Positions 22,857 to 34,544 of a stretch of 64,000 nt of DNA are shown here, piece by piece. A program made the translations under genes and the position numbers. Source of the stretch: Turnera subulata (lineage: Eukaryota > Streptophyta > Magnoliopsida > Malpighiales > Passifloraceae); contig JAKUCV010001894.1 of the NCBI GenBank assembly GCA_028386065.3, positions 124,001-188,000 of the forward strand, read 5' to 3'. A model generated the notes under the pieces. It saw only the letters and a list, made by a program, of their open reading frames with translations. It searched no databases and was not told where the DNA came from. Positions within the stretch are counted from its first letter, which is position 1, and the number at the start of each line of letters is the position of its first letter.

Positions 22857-24389
22857 TGCAAGTAACCGGGTCATGCAATTTGACAATCAAATGCAACTAA
22901 ATGCGCAGCGGAAATCCTGGTACTCAAGGAGGATCCATGTGAAACAGAGTAAACCGAGTTATAGAAAACATACCTGGTTCGGTTGAGGTCTTTCACTCAA
23001 CTAAAGAACCGAATCAGTAAGAGCCGGACAGCAATCCCGCTCCTCTACGGTATCCACACGAACCGTGATAACTAGTTGGAATCGTCACACGATCACCAAC
23101 CCGAGCACCCCCGAACTGATGTGCTAGCAGCACGTTTCGGAAGCTAGAGTTTGTGGTGTTTTCTTCTTTCTCAAAGAAGGTGTGTAGTCTGAAAACTCAA
23201 GAACACTCAAGACTCTCTCAAGCTCTATCCTCTAAAATTTTTCAGACTCAAAGTGATGAAGACCCAAGGCATAATTAGAATATGCTTAGTCTATTCCCAC
23301 TCACAAAAGCAAGGGACAAAGTGGCCAACACCTTTGGCCAACATGATTAGCTTTTAGCTAATGATGTCTCCACTAATGTCTTAATGGGATTACACATCAC
23401 CATGCACAGATTATGGTTCAATAAATCAGACATTGAGTGAACCAAACAAGCCCAAAACGACCCTGGTCCAACCACAGTCCAACCACGTTCCAACTATGGT
23501 CCAACCACAAGCTCAAATACCTGGTTCAACCACGGTCTAACCATGGTTCAACCACCAGCTCGAATCATCGGCTCTAACTTCCGGAAATAATTGTAAACTC
23601 ATTTACAATTATAAGCAAAGAGCGGCGTCTAGCAACACATCATTGCTACCCGAACGACAAGATCAGTACTGATTCAAAATGCGTCGGAAACATGTCATCG
23701 TCCCTTCGTCCCATCACCAAGATTAAACACGAGACATGGAATTTGTCAATCTTGCATATGTTCAATCTCGGTTTCTTGATCCTCGAGTTAACCGCGTAAA
23801 ACGGATACCTATGATATCACCATAACATAATCCGAGCATGGCCAAGCATTTCCGGTTCAACTCTATCAAGAAACCATCTGATAATATACCCGTTATATGG
23901 GTTGGACGAATCCCCTCTGGATCATACAAAACCCACTACACATTTATCATATACCCAATGATTACACTAAGGTCTACTCATTTACGAAATAGCCAAGAGT
24001 AATATCAAAGTATACGACTCATAAGTTGGGAACCTTGATGATCTCAGGTCTAACGACAATACGTATAAGAACCGCTATCGACCAACATATAACGTTCCAT
24101 CTAGCGTTCTTATGTGGGTCGGTCCAGTCCACAAGTTCTCTAACTTGTACCCATATGTAGAATTCATATCACATATAAATTCTCAATATACGCTAGTCTT
24201 AATTTGTTATTACAACCCATCCATAATAATAATCGACTAGGGACATTTAAGAATATATAATATATTCTAGGGTTATAAATATGTGCAAACGTTTATCTCA
24301 TAAACGATATTTATTGGAATAACCTTAATGTGTATACATGACTACAAATAAACATCCATTGATTGGCTTTTGGGCATATTACACTAACA
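22857..24389 (-). repeat. 5' LTR of the copia element
   Basis: 1533 bp. Contains 11-bp tandem repeats of GGTCCAACCAC (23465-23553, four units, a 14-base spacer, then three units). A deletion around 23576 removes sequence present in the 3' LTR. Confidence 0.93.
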
Positions 24390-24394
24390 TTTGG
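24390..24394. repeat. TSD TTTGG, right copy
   Basis: Exact match to 16082-16086. Confidence 0.92.
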
Positions 24395-24449
24395 TTGACT
24401 TTACCTATTTTCTTAGCAAACTCTACTACTATTTGAGCAACATGCGACA

Positions 24450-25200
24450 ATGGTTGAGTCTAGTGGAGAAACTCGTGATAAAGGGAAAATAATAGTTGAT
24501 GAACATGCCCCTTTGGATGTTGTCCATTTTGAAAATGCCCAAACCACCATCCCCAACAATCAAGTTTTCTTATTGGCCAAACCCTTGGGTGACAAACCTT
24601 TCAACTCGAAAGCTTTTATCACACTTATGACAAATCTATGGGGAATCATAAAGGTATTAACATTTTCCAATTCGATAATAGTATGTTCCAAGTTACTTTG
24701 CACAATATCATAGACTCTTTAAAATTTTTGAAAAGTGAACCCTGTTCTTTTGATATTGGCTTGGCTTGCTTCTTTTGAAACAAGCAAGCAGAATGGAACA
24801 ATTCAATCGACTCACTATTTATGCATGTTGTTTCTGGATTAAATTGTATGACCTACCTTTGTGCTTTCATAACGACACTTGCATTCCATCATTAACATCA
24901 AAGGTTGGGCAGTTTACTTCATTGGATGAGAAGAAAACCCTTGGCCATGGTTGATATATCCGTGTCCATGTCTCACTACACATCCCAGCTACTCAAAAAA
25001 TCTATCACTAGTTAGATTAGTAACAATCCACCCCTGACTATCCTTGTCACTTATGAAAAAATGCCTACTTTTTGTTATGCATGTGGATTCGTTGGCCACA
25101 ATTTCCATGATTGTAGTGAATTCTCTAACTATGATTTAGAAGACCCTAACTCTAACTTAACCTATGGATCTTGGCTATGTGTCTCTCTCCACATGCCCTA
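24450..25200 (+). pseudogene. LINE (L1-type) ORF1-like relic: DUF4283 and CCHC knuckle
   Basis: Plant L1 ORF1 proteins and some domesticated relatives bind nucleic acid through a DUF4283 region and a C-terminal zinc knuckle. Here an ATG at 24450 opens a frame with FLLAKPLGDKPFNSKAFI. A frameshift near 24655 leads to text ending in a hydrophobic ACCFWIKLYDLPLCFHND (about 24820). Further stops follow, then YEKMPTFCYACGFVGHNFHD with a nearby C (25056-25120) and YGSWL near 25165. The order matches DUF4283 followed by a zf-CCHC_4 knuckle and the YG-W-L end. No reverse transcriptase is seen. It is interrupted on the left by the copia insertion. Confidence 0.6.
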
Positions 25201-25346
25201 AAGAAACACCACCTCCCCTCCCTATTGCAAACTATTAGTTAACAGTTTGTTTGGGATTTTTGGTGGGGAAGGGAAAGGAGAAGTATTAAACTATGGGGAA
25301 GGGAGGGGAAGGGAGAGGAGAGGAGGGGAAAAAAATTAAACTTTTC
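25201..25346. other. Purine-rich stretch, no gene
   Basis: 25260-25335 is almost pure G/A on the plus strand (GGGGAAGGGAGGGGAAGG type). It continues across the next insertion into 32889. No feature recognised. Confidence 0.5.
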
Positions 25347-25351
25347 CTGTT
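25347..25351. repeat. TSD CTGTT, left copy
   Basis: Pairs with TTGTT at 32884-32888 (one mismatch). Confidence 0.75.
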
Positions 25352-25663
25352 TGAAGGATTATCTATATACATAAATATAGATATAGAAGACTTACTTGTA
25401 AATCTAAAGGAACAAGCGGAAGCAGGATCATGGAGCTCGGCTTGGATCACTGATCGATGGAGGCCGTCACGGTGTAGTCGGATCGGTCTCCTAGTTCTCA
25501 CAGTCTAAATCCCTAATCTCACTGTTTTCTCTGTATGGGGTGTGTCTGACGACTTTCTAATAATACCACATAATGGTATTATTTATATAGCTCAACTAGG
25601 GTTAAATTAGGGTTACGTGGTGAGCACCCCATACGGGTGGACCCCACGCCCCTTTTTCCAACA
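25352..25663 (-). repeat. 3' LTR
   Basis: Plus-strand ends TGAAGGATTATC...TTTTTCCAACA; 312 bp. Matches 32573-32883. The minus strand carries a TATA-like TATATAAATAATACC near 25578-25592. Confidence 0.95.
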
Positions 25664-25674
25664 TCTCCCACTCA
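25664..25674 (-). other. Polypurine tract
   Basis: The minus strand reads GAGTGGGAGA directly before the LTR start TGTTGGAAAAAGG. Confidence 0.85.
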
Positions 25675-26693
25675 CACATAATGGGAGTGCTCATATACAC
25701 CAACAATGAGAAACACATTCTCATCAAAAATAGTAAACGCTCACACAGGGAAGTAGACCGTGCGACCAGCATACTAGAGGCCATATGCTATACATCTGTT
25801 AGGAATATATAGCCTCTCATCAAAAATCCAAAAGCTCTATAGATCAAAAGAAGTATGCAGGTACCCTAGATCATATCTCACTAGACATCTTCCGAACATC
25901 TCCTTTACATAGATACATTGTATTCACAATCATAACCGTATGTTATAATTGCTGCACCAGTGAATACAAACTAATGAGATTACGGTAATGATCTTCCTCT
26001 TCTCGCAATCACCTTTAACTTAACTTAACTTGCTTTTCTAGACATGTCCCGCCAGACCGAATCAGTGTTCATGGTCCTTTGGCAACACACTAAAATAGCA
26101 AACATCAAGCTGAGTCTCAGGTACCTGATCGGAGTCCTGAGGGTACACAATAGAGCTACCACAGAAGCTCAGGGACTCACACAACAATAAGTGGAGATTA
26201 TACTTACGTTAACCCATTTGGTCGGCAAAATGCACACATGGTATGAAACATGCGCTACAGCATTTTCTCCTTTCCTATGGAGTGTATGTCCTTTTCCCAT
26301 AAGGAATGCTGTACAGATGGTATTCAGATACCGTATGTATCCAAACTTGAGTTCCATGATCTACCATTCACTTGAACTCACATCTGGCTCATAAAGTAGA
26401 CTAGATGAACATATTTCATCTTGTGAATGACCTTTTGTCATTACTCATTCGACGCATGTAGTTTTAAGTTGTAGGCTCTCAAAATTATCCATATGATAAC
26501 TTTGCTTAAAACGCGTCTCATCTCCACTTATCACTAAGATAAGGAGGCGGTTACCTGTGTGAAAAGGCTAACCTCTTGTCTACTCGACATACTTTACAAC
26601 AAAATAAATAACAGAGGAATGTACAAAACATCCATCCAAAAAGTAAGAACATGTATGTATGAAATTCATCTTTATTGATATTCAAAAGGAACA

Positions 26694-29600
26694 TTAAATA
26701 GTCATGTGAACAATGGGAAAAAAAGGAAAACGAAGTATTCGAAGCCTAAGCAGTCCTTGAGACTTCATGTGTTTGACAAACACATCTCTAGGTACAGGCT
26801 TGGTCAATGGATCTGCCAACATGTCTCCTGTAGACAAATACTTCACGTTCACCACCTTGCGCGCAACCATGTCTCTTACATAGTTATATTTGATATCTAT
26901 GTGTTTGGTTTTGCAATGGAACTTAGGATCCTTGGTAGAAGTAATTGCAGCCTGACTATCACAGTAGACTAATATTGGATCAGTGCTTTCTACATTACCC
27001 ACAAGGCACCCTAAGAACCTCCTCAACCAAACAGCCTCTTGTGCTGTTGAAGCGAGAGCCACATATTCGGCTTCAATCGTGGACAAGGATACACATGATT
27101 GTTTCTTACTGCTCCATGATAAGGCGCCACCACTCAGTAAGAAAACATGTCCAGACGTAGACTTTCTATCATCTGGATCCCCTCCATGGTCAGCATTAGT
27201 GTATCCAACCAATTGCAGATCCTGCCCGCCTTGATAGCAAAGCGAGTAATCAGCAGTTCCCTTTAGATATCTCATGATTCTCTTCACTGCCTTCCAATGT
27301 GCTGGGCCTGGGTCAGACTGATATCTGCTCACCAAGCCAACTGCTTGGCAGATATCCGGCCTAGTGCATACCATAGTATACATCAGACTTCCGACTGCGC
27401 TCCGATACGGAACTCGGCTCATCTGTTCTCTCTCTTCAGGAGTCTTAGGACACATGTGATTTCCCAAGGTGTGGCCTTTGCTAACAGGAGTGTCGATAGG
27501 ATTACTATTCTGCATATTGAATCGTTCAAGAACTTTTCTAATGTAGTTCTCTTGAGAGAGGTACAATAGCTTCTTTGAACGATCTCTTGAAATCTTAACT
27601 CCAAGAATATATGCAGCTTCACCCATATCCTTCATCTCAAATTGAGATGACAACCAGGTCTTAACCTCGTTGATAAACTCCATGTCATTTCCAGCTATAA
27701 GCATGTCATCAACATATAATGTCAAAATTACAAACTTATTTCTAGATCTTTTGGTATATACACAATGGTCTTCATCCGTCATGGTAAAACCATTAGATAA
27801 GACAACATTGTGGAAACGTATATACCACTGCCTTGAAGATTGCTTAAGACCATAAATAGACTTCAAAAGTCTACAAACCTTATGTTCGTGGCCCTTTTCA
27901 ATGAAACACTCAGGTTGTTCCATGTAAATCTCTTCACTCAATTCACCATTGAGAAAGGTAGTTTTTACATCCATTTGATGTAATTCTAGATCTAAGCTTG
28001 CAACTATAGCTAGAATCAGGCGAATAGAGGTAAACCGTACAACAGGTGAGAAAGTCTCCTCATAGTCTATCCCAGCCTGTTGTGTATACCCTTTCGCCAC
28101 CAGTCGAGCCTTAAATCGCTCAACTGTGCTATCAGCCTTGAGCTTAATTTTGAGAACCCATTTGTTCCCAATGGCTTTGCGTCCTTCAGGATGATCAACT
28201 AGTTCCCAAACTTTGTTGACTTGCATAGACTCCATCTCATCTTCCATTGCTTTTGTCCATCTTTCCTTAGAAGGGCCTGAGAGAGCCTCTTTTACATTTC
28301 TTGGCTCATGGTCATCATGCAGGAGCATTATAAAGAGTTCTCCACCTTCGATGTCAAATCGTCGGCGAGGAGTCTTTACACGTGAACCACGTCTTAATTG
28401 TGATTCATCATTGTTCCTATTTGGAACAATGTGGCTCCCACTCGGATCAAGAATATCAATCTCACTCCCACTTGGAATAAGATGCAACTTGTTGCTCCCA
28501 TTTGAAGCAACAGGTTTACTTGCATTCGTATTTGATGATGAGGGAGGTGGCTGATGTGAGACAAACTCATCATCTGGTAAATTTCTCCCACTCGAATGAA
28601 GTGATCCTTGATCCTCGTTCTCAAACAAAGATAGGTCTTGTCCTATCTTACCCTTCTTAGGAAACTCATTCTCTAAGAATGTGACATCCCGTGACTCAAA
28701 TTCAGTTACACTCCCACTGTCTTGCTGGCCTATAAACACATAACCCTTTGAGGTTTTTGAGTATCTAATAAAGATACTTTTCTTTCCTCTAGGGCCCAAT
28801 TTTCCATGTTGATGGAAAGAATCATGTGTATAAGCAGCACAACCCCAAGGTCTCAAAACACTCAGGTCGGGTTGTCTACAAGTCCACAACTCATATGGAG
28901 TGGTTGCAACTGATTTGGTAGGCACTCGGTTAAGTACATAGGCAGCTGTCAATAGAGCATCACCCCAAAAGGTAATGGGTAATTGAGCTTGTGCCATCAT
29001 TGACCTAACCATTTCAAGGAGCGTTCTATTTCATCTCTCCGTAACACCATTTTGTTGAGGAGTGTAGGGAATGGTCAACTGATGAGCAATTCCCTTTTTA
29101 TCACAAATGCCTTTAAATTGGGCCGATAGATACTCACGACCACGATCCGTTCGAATGGCCTTAATCTTTCGATCCAATTGATTTTCCACTAAGCTCATAT
29201 AGCTTTGAAAACATGTCAATGCCTCTGATTTGTGGGAAATCAAATAGACATAACCATACCGAGTATAGTCGTCTATGAATGTGATAAAATAGTGTGCTCC
29301 GTGCCTGGCCCTAACATTCATGGGCCCACAAATGTCCGAATGGACCAATTGCAAAGGAAATTCGGCTCTAGTAGCTTTACCAAAAGATTTTCGTGCTGAT
29401 TTTCCTGCTGGACAACACTCACATGTAGACAGTTCCACTTGTTCGATGCTATAAAGCAAACCTTGTTTTGCTAACCTTTGCATCCTTTGTTGGCCAATAT
29501 GACCAAGTCTAGCATGCGAAACGTTCACATCAACATTATGATTACGCGTAGAAGCAATCGTGGAAAAACATGCATTATTATTAAAAAAAATATCATCAAA

Positions 29601-30857
29601 ATCCATAACATAAAAACCTCCAGTCAAATAACCAAAGCCAATTAAAGTTGAACCCAAAGTCAACTTAACAAAATTGTCATGAAATAATAAAGAAAAACCC
29701 AAACTAGATAAAGCCTTGACAGAGATAATGTTTCGACGAATCGAAGGAGCATAGAGGACATCATGTAGAAGAAGGTCTCGCCCACCACGCAAGACTAACT
29801 TGCTTGATCCAATTCCTTCAACTGCAACCTTTGAATTGTTGCCTACATATATCCACTTTGTTCCACGTGTAACTCGTCGAAAGTCAACAAAGGCATCACG
29901 TTCCCGCACTATGTGGTCTGTGGCTCCTGAGTCTACAATCCACAAAGGATTAGATTCAGTCAGAAAAAAAGAACTAGAAACATAAAGTTCACTAGCACAG
30001 GTAAGTGGAAATACCTTTCGCTTAGGCTCAGTGCATTCACGAGCATAGTGACCCTTTTGGTTACAGTTAAAACACTTCACATGTGCTTTATTGGTATTTC
30101 CACGACGTTTCTTAATGCCTTGTTGTCCCGTCTTGGGTTTCTTTTTGGGCTGAGCTGGCCCATTTTTCTTTCCCCAATTCTTCCTCTTGAAACCACCCTT
30201 GGCCTTGGAAGTTGCCATATGCAACTCAGCTTGTGGCTTTCCAGCCTCAATCCTTTCCTCTTCCAGCTTAAGATGTTTCCGGATATCTTCCAGATTGGTG
30301 ATTCGGACATTGTGGGTCAGATGCATCTTCATCTGTTCCCAATCATCGTGTAAAGAACGAATGGCTGCTTGGATCTTCTGCACATCAGTCAGGACATGTC
30401 CAGAATTCCTCAATTCCCTGATCATATTGGCCATATGCCTCATATGTTGTTTCATGGTATGACCAGGGTTCTTCTTGTAGGAATCAAACCTGATGGTCAA
30501 GGACCGCAGCTTTGTCGTGGACAAGGTACTATAGCTTGTCCTCAAAGCATTCCAAATGGCCATAGCCGTTGGATGGTCCTTGCAGTCCATGAAAATATCC
30601 TCCTCCACTGCACTTAGCAATGTTTTGCGAGCAGTGGAGTCCTTTTTCTTCCAAGCATCATAAGTCTCACGCTCACGCCTGTGCTGAGCCGTATTCCCAG
30701 CTTCAGGCTCATTCATGACATGGTCGATTGCCTCAAGAGCCTCTTGCTCTTCCAGCACATACTGGATTTTCGTACTCCAGACTTCGTAATTATCGCCATT
30801 CAGCTTCAACCCTTTGTTGAGCTCAGCGATAATTCCATTGATACCAGCAGTAGTCAT
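26694..30857 (-). pseudogene. gag-pol: copia gag-pol polyprotein, one in-frame stop
   Basis: One frame of about 1390 codons. Order: gag; zinc knuckle CFNCNQKGHYARECTE; protease DSGATDH; integrase zinc region (HARLGHIGQQRM, CECCPAGKSARKSF); core aspartates in HSDICGPM and RTDRGREY and the glutamate in NGVTER. Then RT (WVLKIKLKADSTVERFKARL, MDVKTTFLNGELSEEIYMEQ, YVDDMLIAG) and RNase H (STIEAEYVAL, YCDSQAAI, ADPLTKPVP). A TGA at 29033-29031 follows NGVTER in the integrase. No frameshift is visible elsewhere. The first plus-sense ATG of this frame is at 30857; the codon at 30866 is GTG, so I start at 30857. Could be a sequencing error or a real recent mutation. Confidence 0.93.
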
Positions 30858-30872
30858 TCTTTGCACAAAAGA

Positions 30873-32558
30873 ATATAGACAAAATGAGAATCATACCAAA
30901 AATATGCAAGGATTTAATGTTCACATACATACATGCCATCATGCAAAGCAATAATTAAGTAGGCTGATTAACATACATATAACCCGGAATCGAAAGTTCA
31001 CTATGTTCCCAATCATCTTCCTAAAGTTTGATACATATAGAAAAATTAGCCTAATTAATTAGTCAAGCTAAGCATGTTAATTATGCTTCATACAACATGA
31101 TTGTTAAGCATAAGGTTGTGTTAAACAAATTAACAACACAATATAAGCATATTAAACATATTTAATTTTTGTTTATACACATATCATGTTATAACCCGAA
31201 ATTCAGCATGCCAAAAAAAAAAAATAATGAATACATATATTAACTTTTCATGTTATAACAGTGGGAGCATGCCGAAAAAAAATAATGAATACATATATTC
31301 ACTTTTCATGTTATAACAGTGGAGTGCATGCCAAAGTACCAATAACAAAAATATTAATGGAGTTTTCCGAAAAAAAAAAAATATTGGAAGTCATTATCGT
31401 TTTTTTTTTAATATATTACAAAGAGCAAACACCAAAAAAAAATTTAATCCTTACGATTAAAACAAAAAAAACTTTGTTTTGATGGGTTAAAAAGAAACGT
31501 GGGCCTTGTGCCCATAACCCAACCCAAAAAAAAAGAGAGGAGCCCATATGACTCCAGAGGCCCAAAACAAAAATAAACTGAGCCCATGTGACTCTAATCA
31601 GTGGCGGGCTTGGCCTGTCACGTGGGAAGCGTGGGATCTCTTCCTCCCCCACAGTGACCAGCCGCTGCCGCCCACATGGAAGAACGCTCCCACCGGAGCA
31701 GGGCGCCGCTGACAGTGGACAGGGAAGCCGAAGGACGCCACCGCAGCGGCGACGTACACCACCGCAGCAGCAGCCGCGGGTGCCTCTGGACACGCGAACG
31801 GATCACGCTCCACAGCCGCGCCGCCTGCCTCAGCCAGTGACGACGACAGACAAAGATGCTGCAGCACAGAACGGCGCGACGACGACGAGCATCGCCTGCA
31901 CCTTTCCGGCCGCGCTACTCAAAGCGCCCGTCAGCCGCCACCCAGAGGCCCCTGCGACGATCCACTGCCGCCGGTTCATTCACAAGGATCTACGCCGCCA
32001 CCGTGCATCCACCGTCTGTGGTGCTGCGGCGCGAGTCCCTCCCTGTCTGGGTCACCGCCGTGTGCAGCACACCTGAACCTTTCCGCCGTCTGCAGCCACT
32101 CTCCCCTTGTCCACCGCCGTGTGCAGTGAAGAGGATGGGTCTCTCGGGTTCTTCCAAAAAAAAACAAACCACTTGTTTTTCGTTTAATAGTTTTTTTTTT
32201 TTTAAAAAAACACAGATCCAGTTTTTTTTACATATCGACAACCACAATAAAACGGTGTAACAATCGATTTGTTGAAAAAAAAAACATGGCATGGCAGTTC
32301 AAGCAATGCACAATCGAATGAAAAATTGGCAGTGACAACATATGCACAGTGTAATCCAATTGTGAATTGCAAGCCACATATCGATATATCATATTACAAT
32401 ATAAACAAACTAATTGTTTATGGCACTCATCGGGACAGGCCAACATGTGATTCAAAACATCAATTGTATAATAAAAACAACATCAATCAAATAAATCGAT
32501 TATTTTATTATACAAAAAAAAAACATGTTGCACATAACAATCAAGAAATCAAGCCTAA
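30873..32558 (-). other. 1.7-kb untranslated leader with a GC-rich island
   Basis: Lies between PBS and gag. 31590-32150 is unusually GC-rich for the window (CCGCCGC, GCGGCG runs), flanked by A/T- and homopolymer-rich sequence. Overlapping open frames occur on both strands, a by-product of base composition. 31205-31330 contains a direct duplication of about 62 bases (AATGAATACATATATTNAC type). No known protein recognised. Confidence 0.6.
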
Positions 32559-32571
32559 GGCTCCGCTACCA
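32559..32571 (-). other. Primer binding site (variant Met type)
   Basis: The minus strand reads TGGTAGCGGAGCC, one base from the LTR end. Same variant as at 22843 and 59124. Confidence 0.8.
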
Positions 32572-32572
32572 A

Positions 32573-32883
32573 TGAAGGATTATCTATATACAGAAATATA
32601 GATATAGAAGACTTACTTGTAAATCTAAAGGAACAAGCGGAAGCAGGATCATGGAGCTCGGCTGGGTCACTGATCGATGGAGGCCGTCACGGTGTAGTCA
32701 GATCGGTGTCCTAGTTCTCACAGTCTAAATCCCTAATCTCACTGCTTTCTCTGTATGGTGTGTGTCTGACGACTTTCTAATAATACCACATAATGGTATT
32801 ATTTATAGAGCTCAACTAGGGTTAAATTAGGGTTACGTGGTGAGCACCCCATATGGATGGACCCCATGCCCCTTTTTCCAACA
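32573..32883 (-). repeat. 5' LTR
   Basis: 311 bp, partner of 25352-25663. Confidence 0.95.
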
Positions 32884-32888
32884 TTGTT
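32884..32888. repeat. TSD TTGTT, right copy
   Basis: Pairs with 25347-25351 with one C/T mismatch. Confidence 0.75.
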
Positions 32889-33340
32889 TGGATAGATTAG
32901 TAAGGTGAATGGAAGTTAATAATTTTTCCTTGTTTATTTAATGGAGGAGAAGGAGAATAGAAGTGAATGGAAGTTTTCTTTCATATTTCTCCTAATCTAT
33001 ATATAAATAACAACAGATGAAAGAAAACTTATATATGAACACCAGAAAAATAAAAAATGAGAAAAATTGACAAAATTTGTACTTATCAAACATCCAACCA
33101 TATAAAATTCTTCATAACAAAAATACTAAAATATTAGAATCGTTCATAGTAAAAATACTAACATATTAAAATTATTCATAATAAAAATACTAAAATAGTA
33201 AAATTAATCATAATCAAAATATTTTCATTGTCACAGTAAAAAAATGCTGGAATCATAAAAATATTTCACAATCTATATAGCTATACCATCGCAAAAATGT
33301 AAAAGAGAAGTCTAGGAAATAAGTGTAATTCATATAATAA
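32889..33340. other. A/T-rich sequence without a gene
   Basis: 33110-33250 has loose tandem repeats of AAAATACTAAAATA(T/G)TA. No coding or RNA feature seen. Confidence 0.5.
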
Positions 33341-33356
33341 AAATTCCATGACGAAA

Positions 33357-33930
33357 TTATTGATCTTTGACCATCTTCATCAATAATTGTTTTCGATTCC
33401 CAACTAGACATCCAAGCATTGCTGTCAACTTATCTGAATTGTGAATCAAATAAAGATAAATAGTTGGCATCCTATAAGCTTCAATTTCCAAAACCCTGAA
33501 TTGTTGCCATACTTCATTCTCAGCCAAATGTGCTTTTTCGTTTCCTCCTCTAACCATCTTCATTTTTGATACTACAATTGCTTCTGCGACATTATCAAGC
33601 GTTCTTCAAAATTTCAACTACACTATCAGCGTCCACCTCTTTTACCTTTTTGCCTTACCTTTCACAATGGTATTTTGAGCTAACGGTTCATTTCTTTTTC
33701 TAGGAGATTGAAGATCATCATCAGCAGCAAGAACATTAAACATTTACAATGTCACCTCATTTTGGGCTATCATATAATCAATATCATCAAGTACTATCTA
33801 GATCAACAAACTTTGATTTAGCTTTTTACCTAATTTCTCTAGTAATACCAGTTTGGTTACCTGTTACTCTATCTCTTGCATAAAGTTTCACCATTCTGTC
33901 ATAATGTATAATAGGCTTATTCATTCATTC
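33357..33930 (-). pseudogene. Myb/SANT-like domain protein (L10-interacting MYB / Harbinger Myb-like type), eroded
   Basis: Read right to left. HYDRMVKLYARDRVTGNQTG (about 33925-33865) resembles the segment after the trihelix/SANT domain in plant Myb/SANT-like proteins, where YDRL...YGKDRATG is typical. A spacer with DDDLQSPRKRNEPLAQN (about 33730-33680) follows. The best frame (33563-33357) has QFRVLEIEAYRMPTIYLYLI and LTAMLGCLVGNRKQLLMKM, matching the family's C-terminal helix pattern. Several stops and frameshifts separate the parts, and no start or DNA-binding helices are seen. Such proteins are often encoded beside PIF/Harbinger transposases, but none is visible. Family call is from recalled patterns. 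Confidence 0.5.
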
Positions 33931-34109
33931 CTCTACTGCAGTAAAATTTTGAGAAAAATTGAAAATATATATATACGTGAAGTATGTTTCTGGAGACATG
34001 TATGAGTCAATTCCACTTGAAAATGCAGTTTTGCTTAAGGTATATATAAGCAACCCAAAATAGCTATTATTCTTATAAGTGGTGTCCAAAGTATACTAAT
34101 TGTGCATAC

Positions 34110-34215
34110 CTTGAGTAAAATTGCATCTGCTGGTGGTATTGCCTCAAACATATCTCCTCCAAGAAATGTCAAGTTCTCAGTTCCTTCTAAATCAGCAACC
34201 ACATGTCAGAGGTCC
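34110..34215 (-). pseudogene. O-methyltransferase exon fragment
   Basis: The minus strand reads HVVADLEGTENLTFLGGDMF then EAIPPADAILLK, a well-known stretch of plant class II small-molecule O-methyltransferases. It forms part of the S-adenosylmethionine pocket and the turn before WILHDW. Immediately after the last lysine codon is a splice donor GTATGC (34109-34104), where these genes usually have their single intron. Upstream the frame breaks at a TGA where FDLPHV would be expected. No second exon is found. It is a fragment, not a gene. Confidence 0.7.
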
Positions 34216-34544
34216 GTTAAGTTTTAAACATTAACAGCCTCAAAACATCATATAACCAGCATTAACAGCCAAAAACAATTACAGAGGGATGAGTGACAAC
34301 ACAGTATTAGTACTTCTGGGGGTTCATGTTAGACATTGTTGTATTACAAGTTACCAATGCCTACTTCTCGTGGTCTAGCTATAGATTCAACCGTAATTGT
34401 ACTTACACTTCCGTCACCATATTCACCACCTAAGGTGTTTGTTCATGCTTCCCAGAGAAGCCAAAAATAATCGGCGGACCTGCAAGTGTCAAAAACCTAC
34501 CCAAAACCTTACCATACATCTCACTTTGTAGTGACAAAAAATTG

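Larger units (their letters stand above)
16087..24389 (-). mobile_element. Complete-structure Angela-like Ty1/copia element
   Basis: 8.3 kb, transcribed right to left: 5' LTR (22857-24389), PBS, a 1.6-kb leader, gag-protease (21264-20209), integrase-RT-RNase H (20052-17595), PPT and 3' LTR (16087-17580). TSDs are TTTGG on both sides. All coding parts carry frameshifts and stops. The leader contains a phased array of AACATCGATGTT palindromes. It inserted left of a LINE-like relic. Confidence 0.95.
25352..32883 (-). mobile_element. Ty1/copia element, nearly intact
   Basis: 7.5 kb, read right to left: 5' LTR (32573-32883), PBS, a 1.7-kb leader, one gag-pol frame (30857-26694) broken by a single stop, PPT and 3' LTR (25352-25663). 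LTRs are 311-312 bp and differ at about a dozen positions by eye (about 96% identity), making this one of the younger insertions here. TSD is (C/T)TGTT. Confidence 0.95.

Noticed and set aside
30858..30866. Earlier start for the copia polyprotein
   Set aside because: The codon at 30866 is GTG; the first ATG in frame is at 30857.
31416..32292. Overlapping open frames of 60-160 residues on both strands
   Set aside because: GC-rich composition lowers stop frequency. No domain, and all frames lie in the copia leader.
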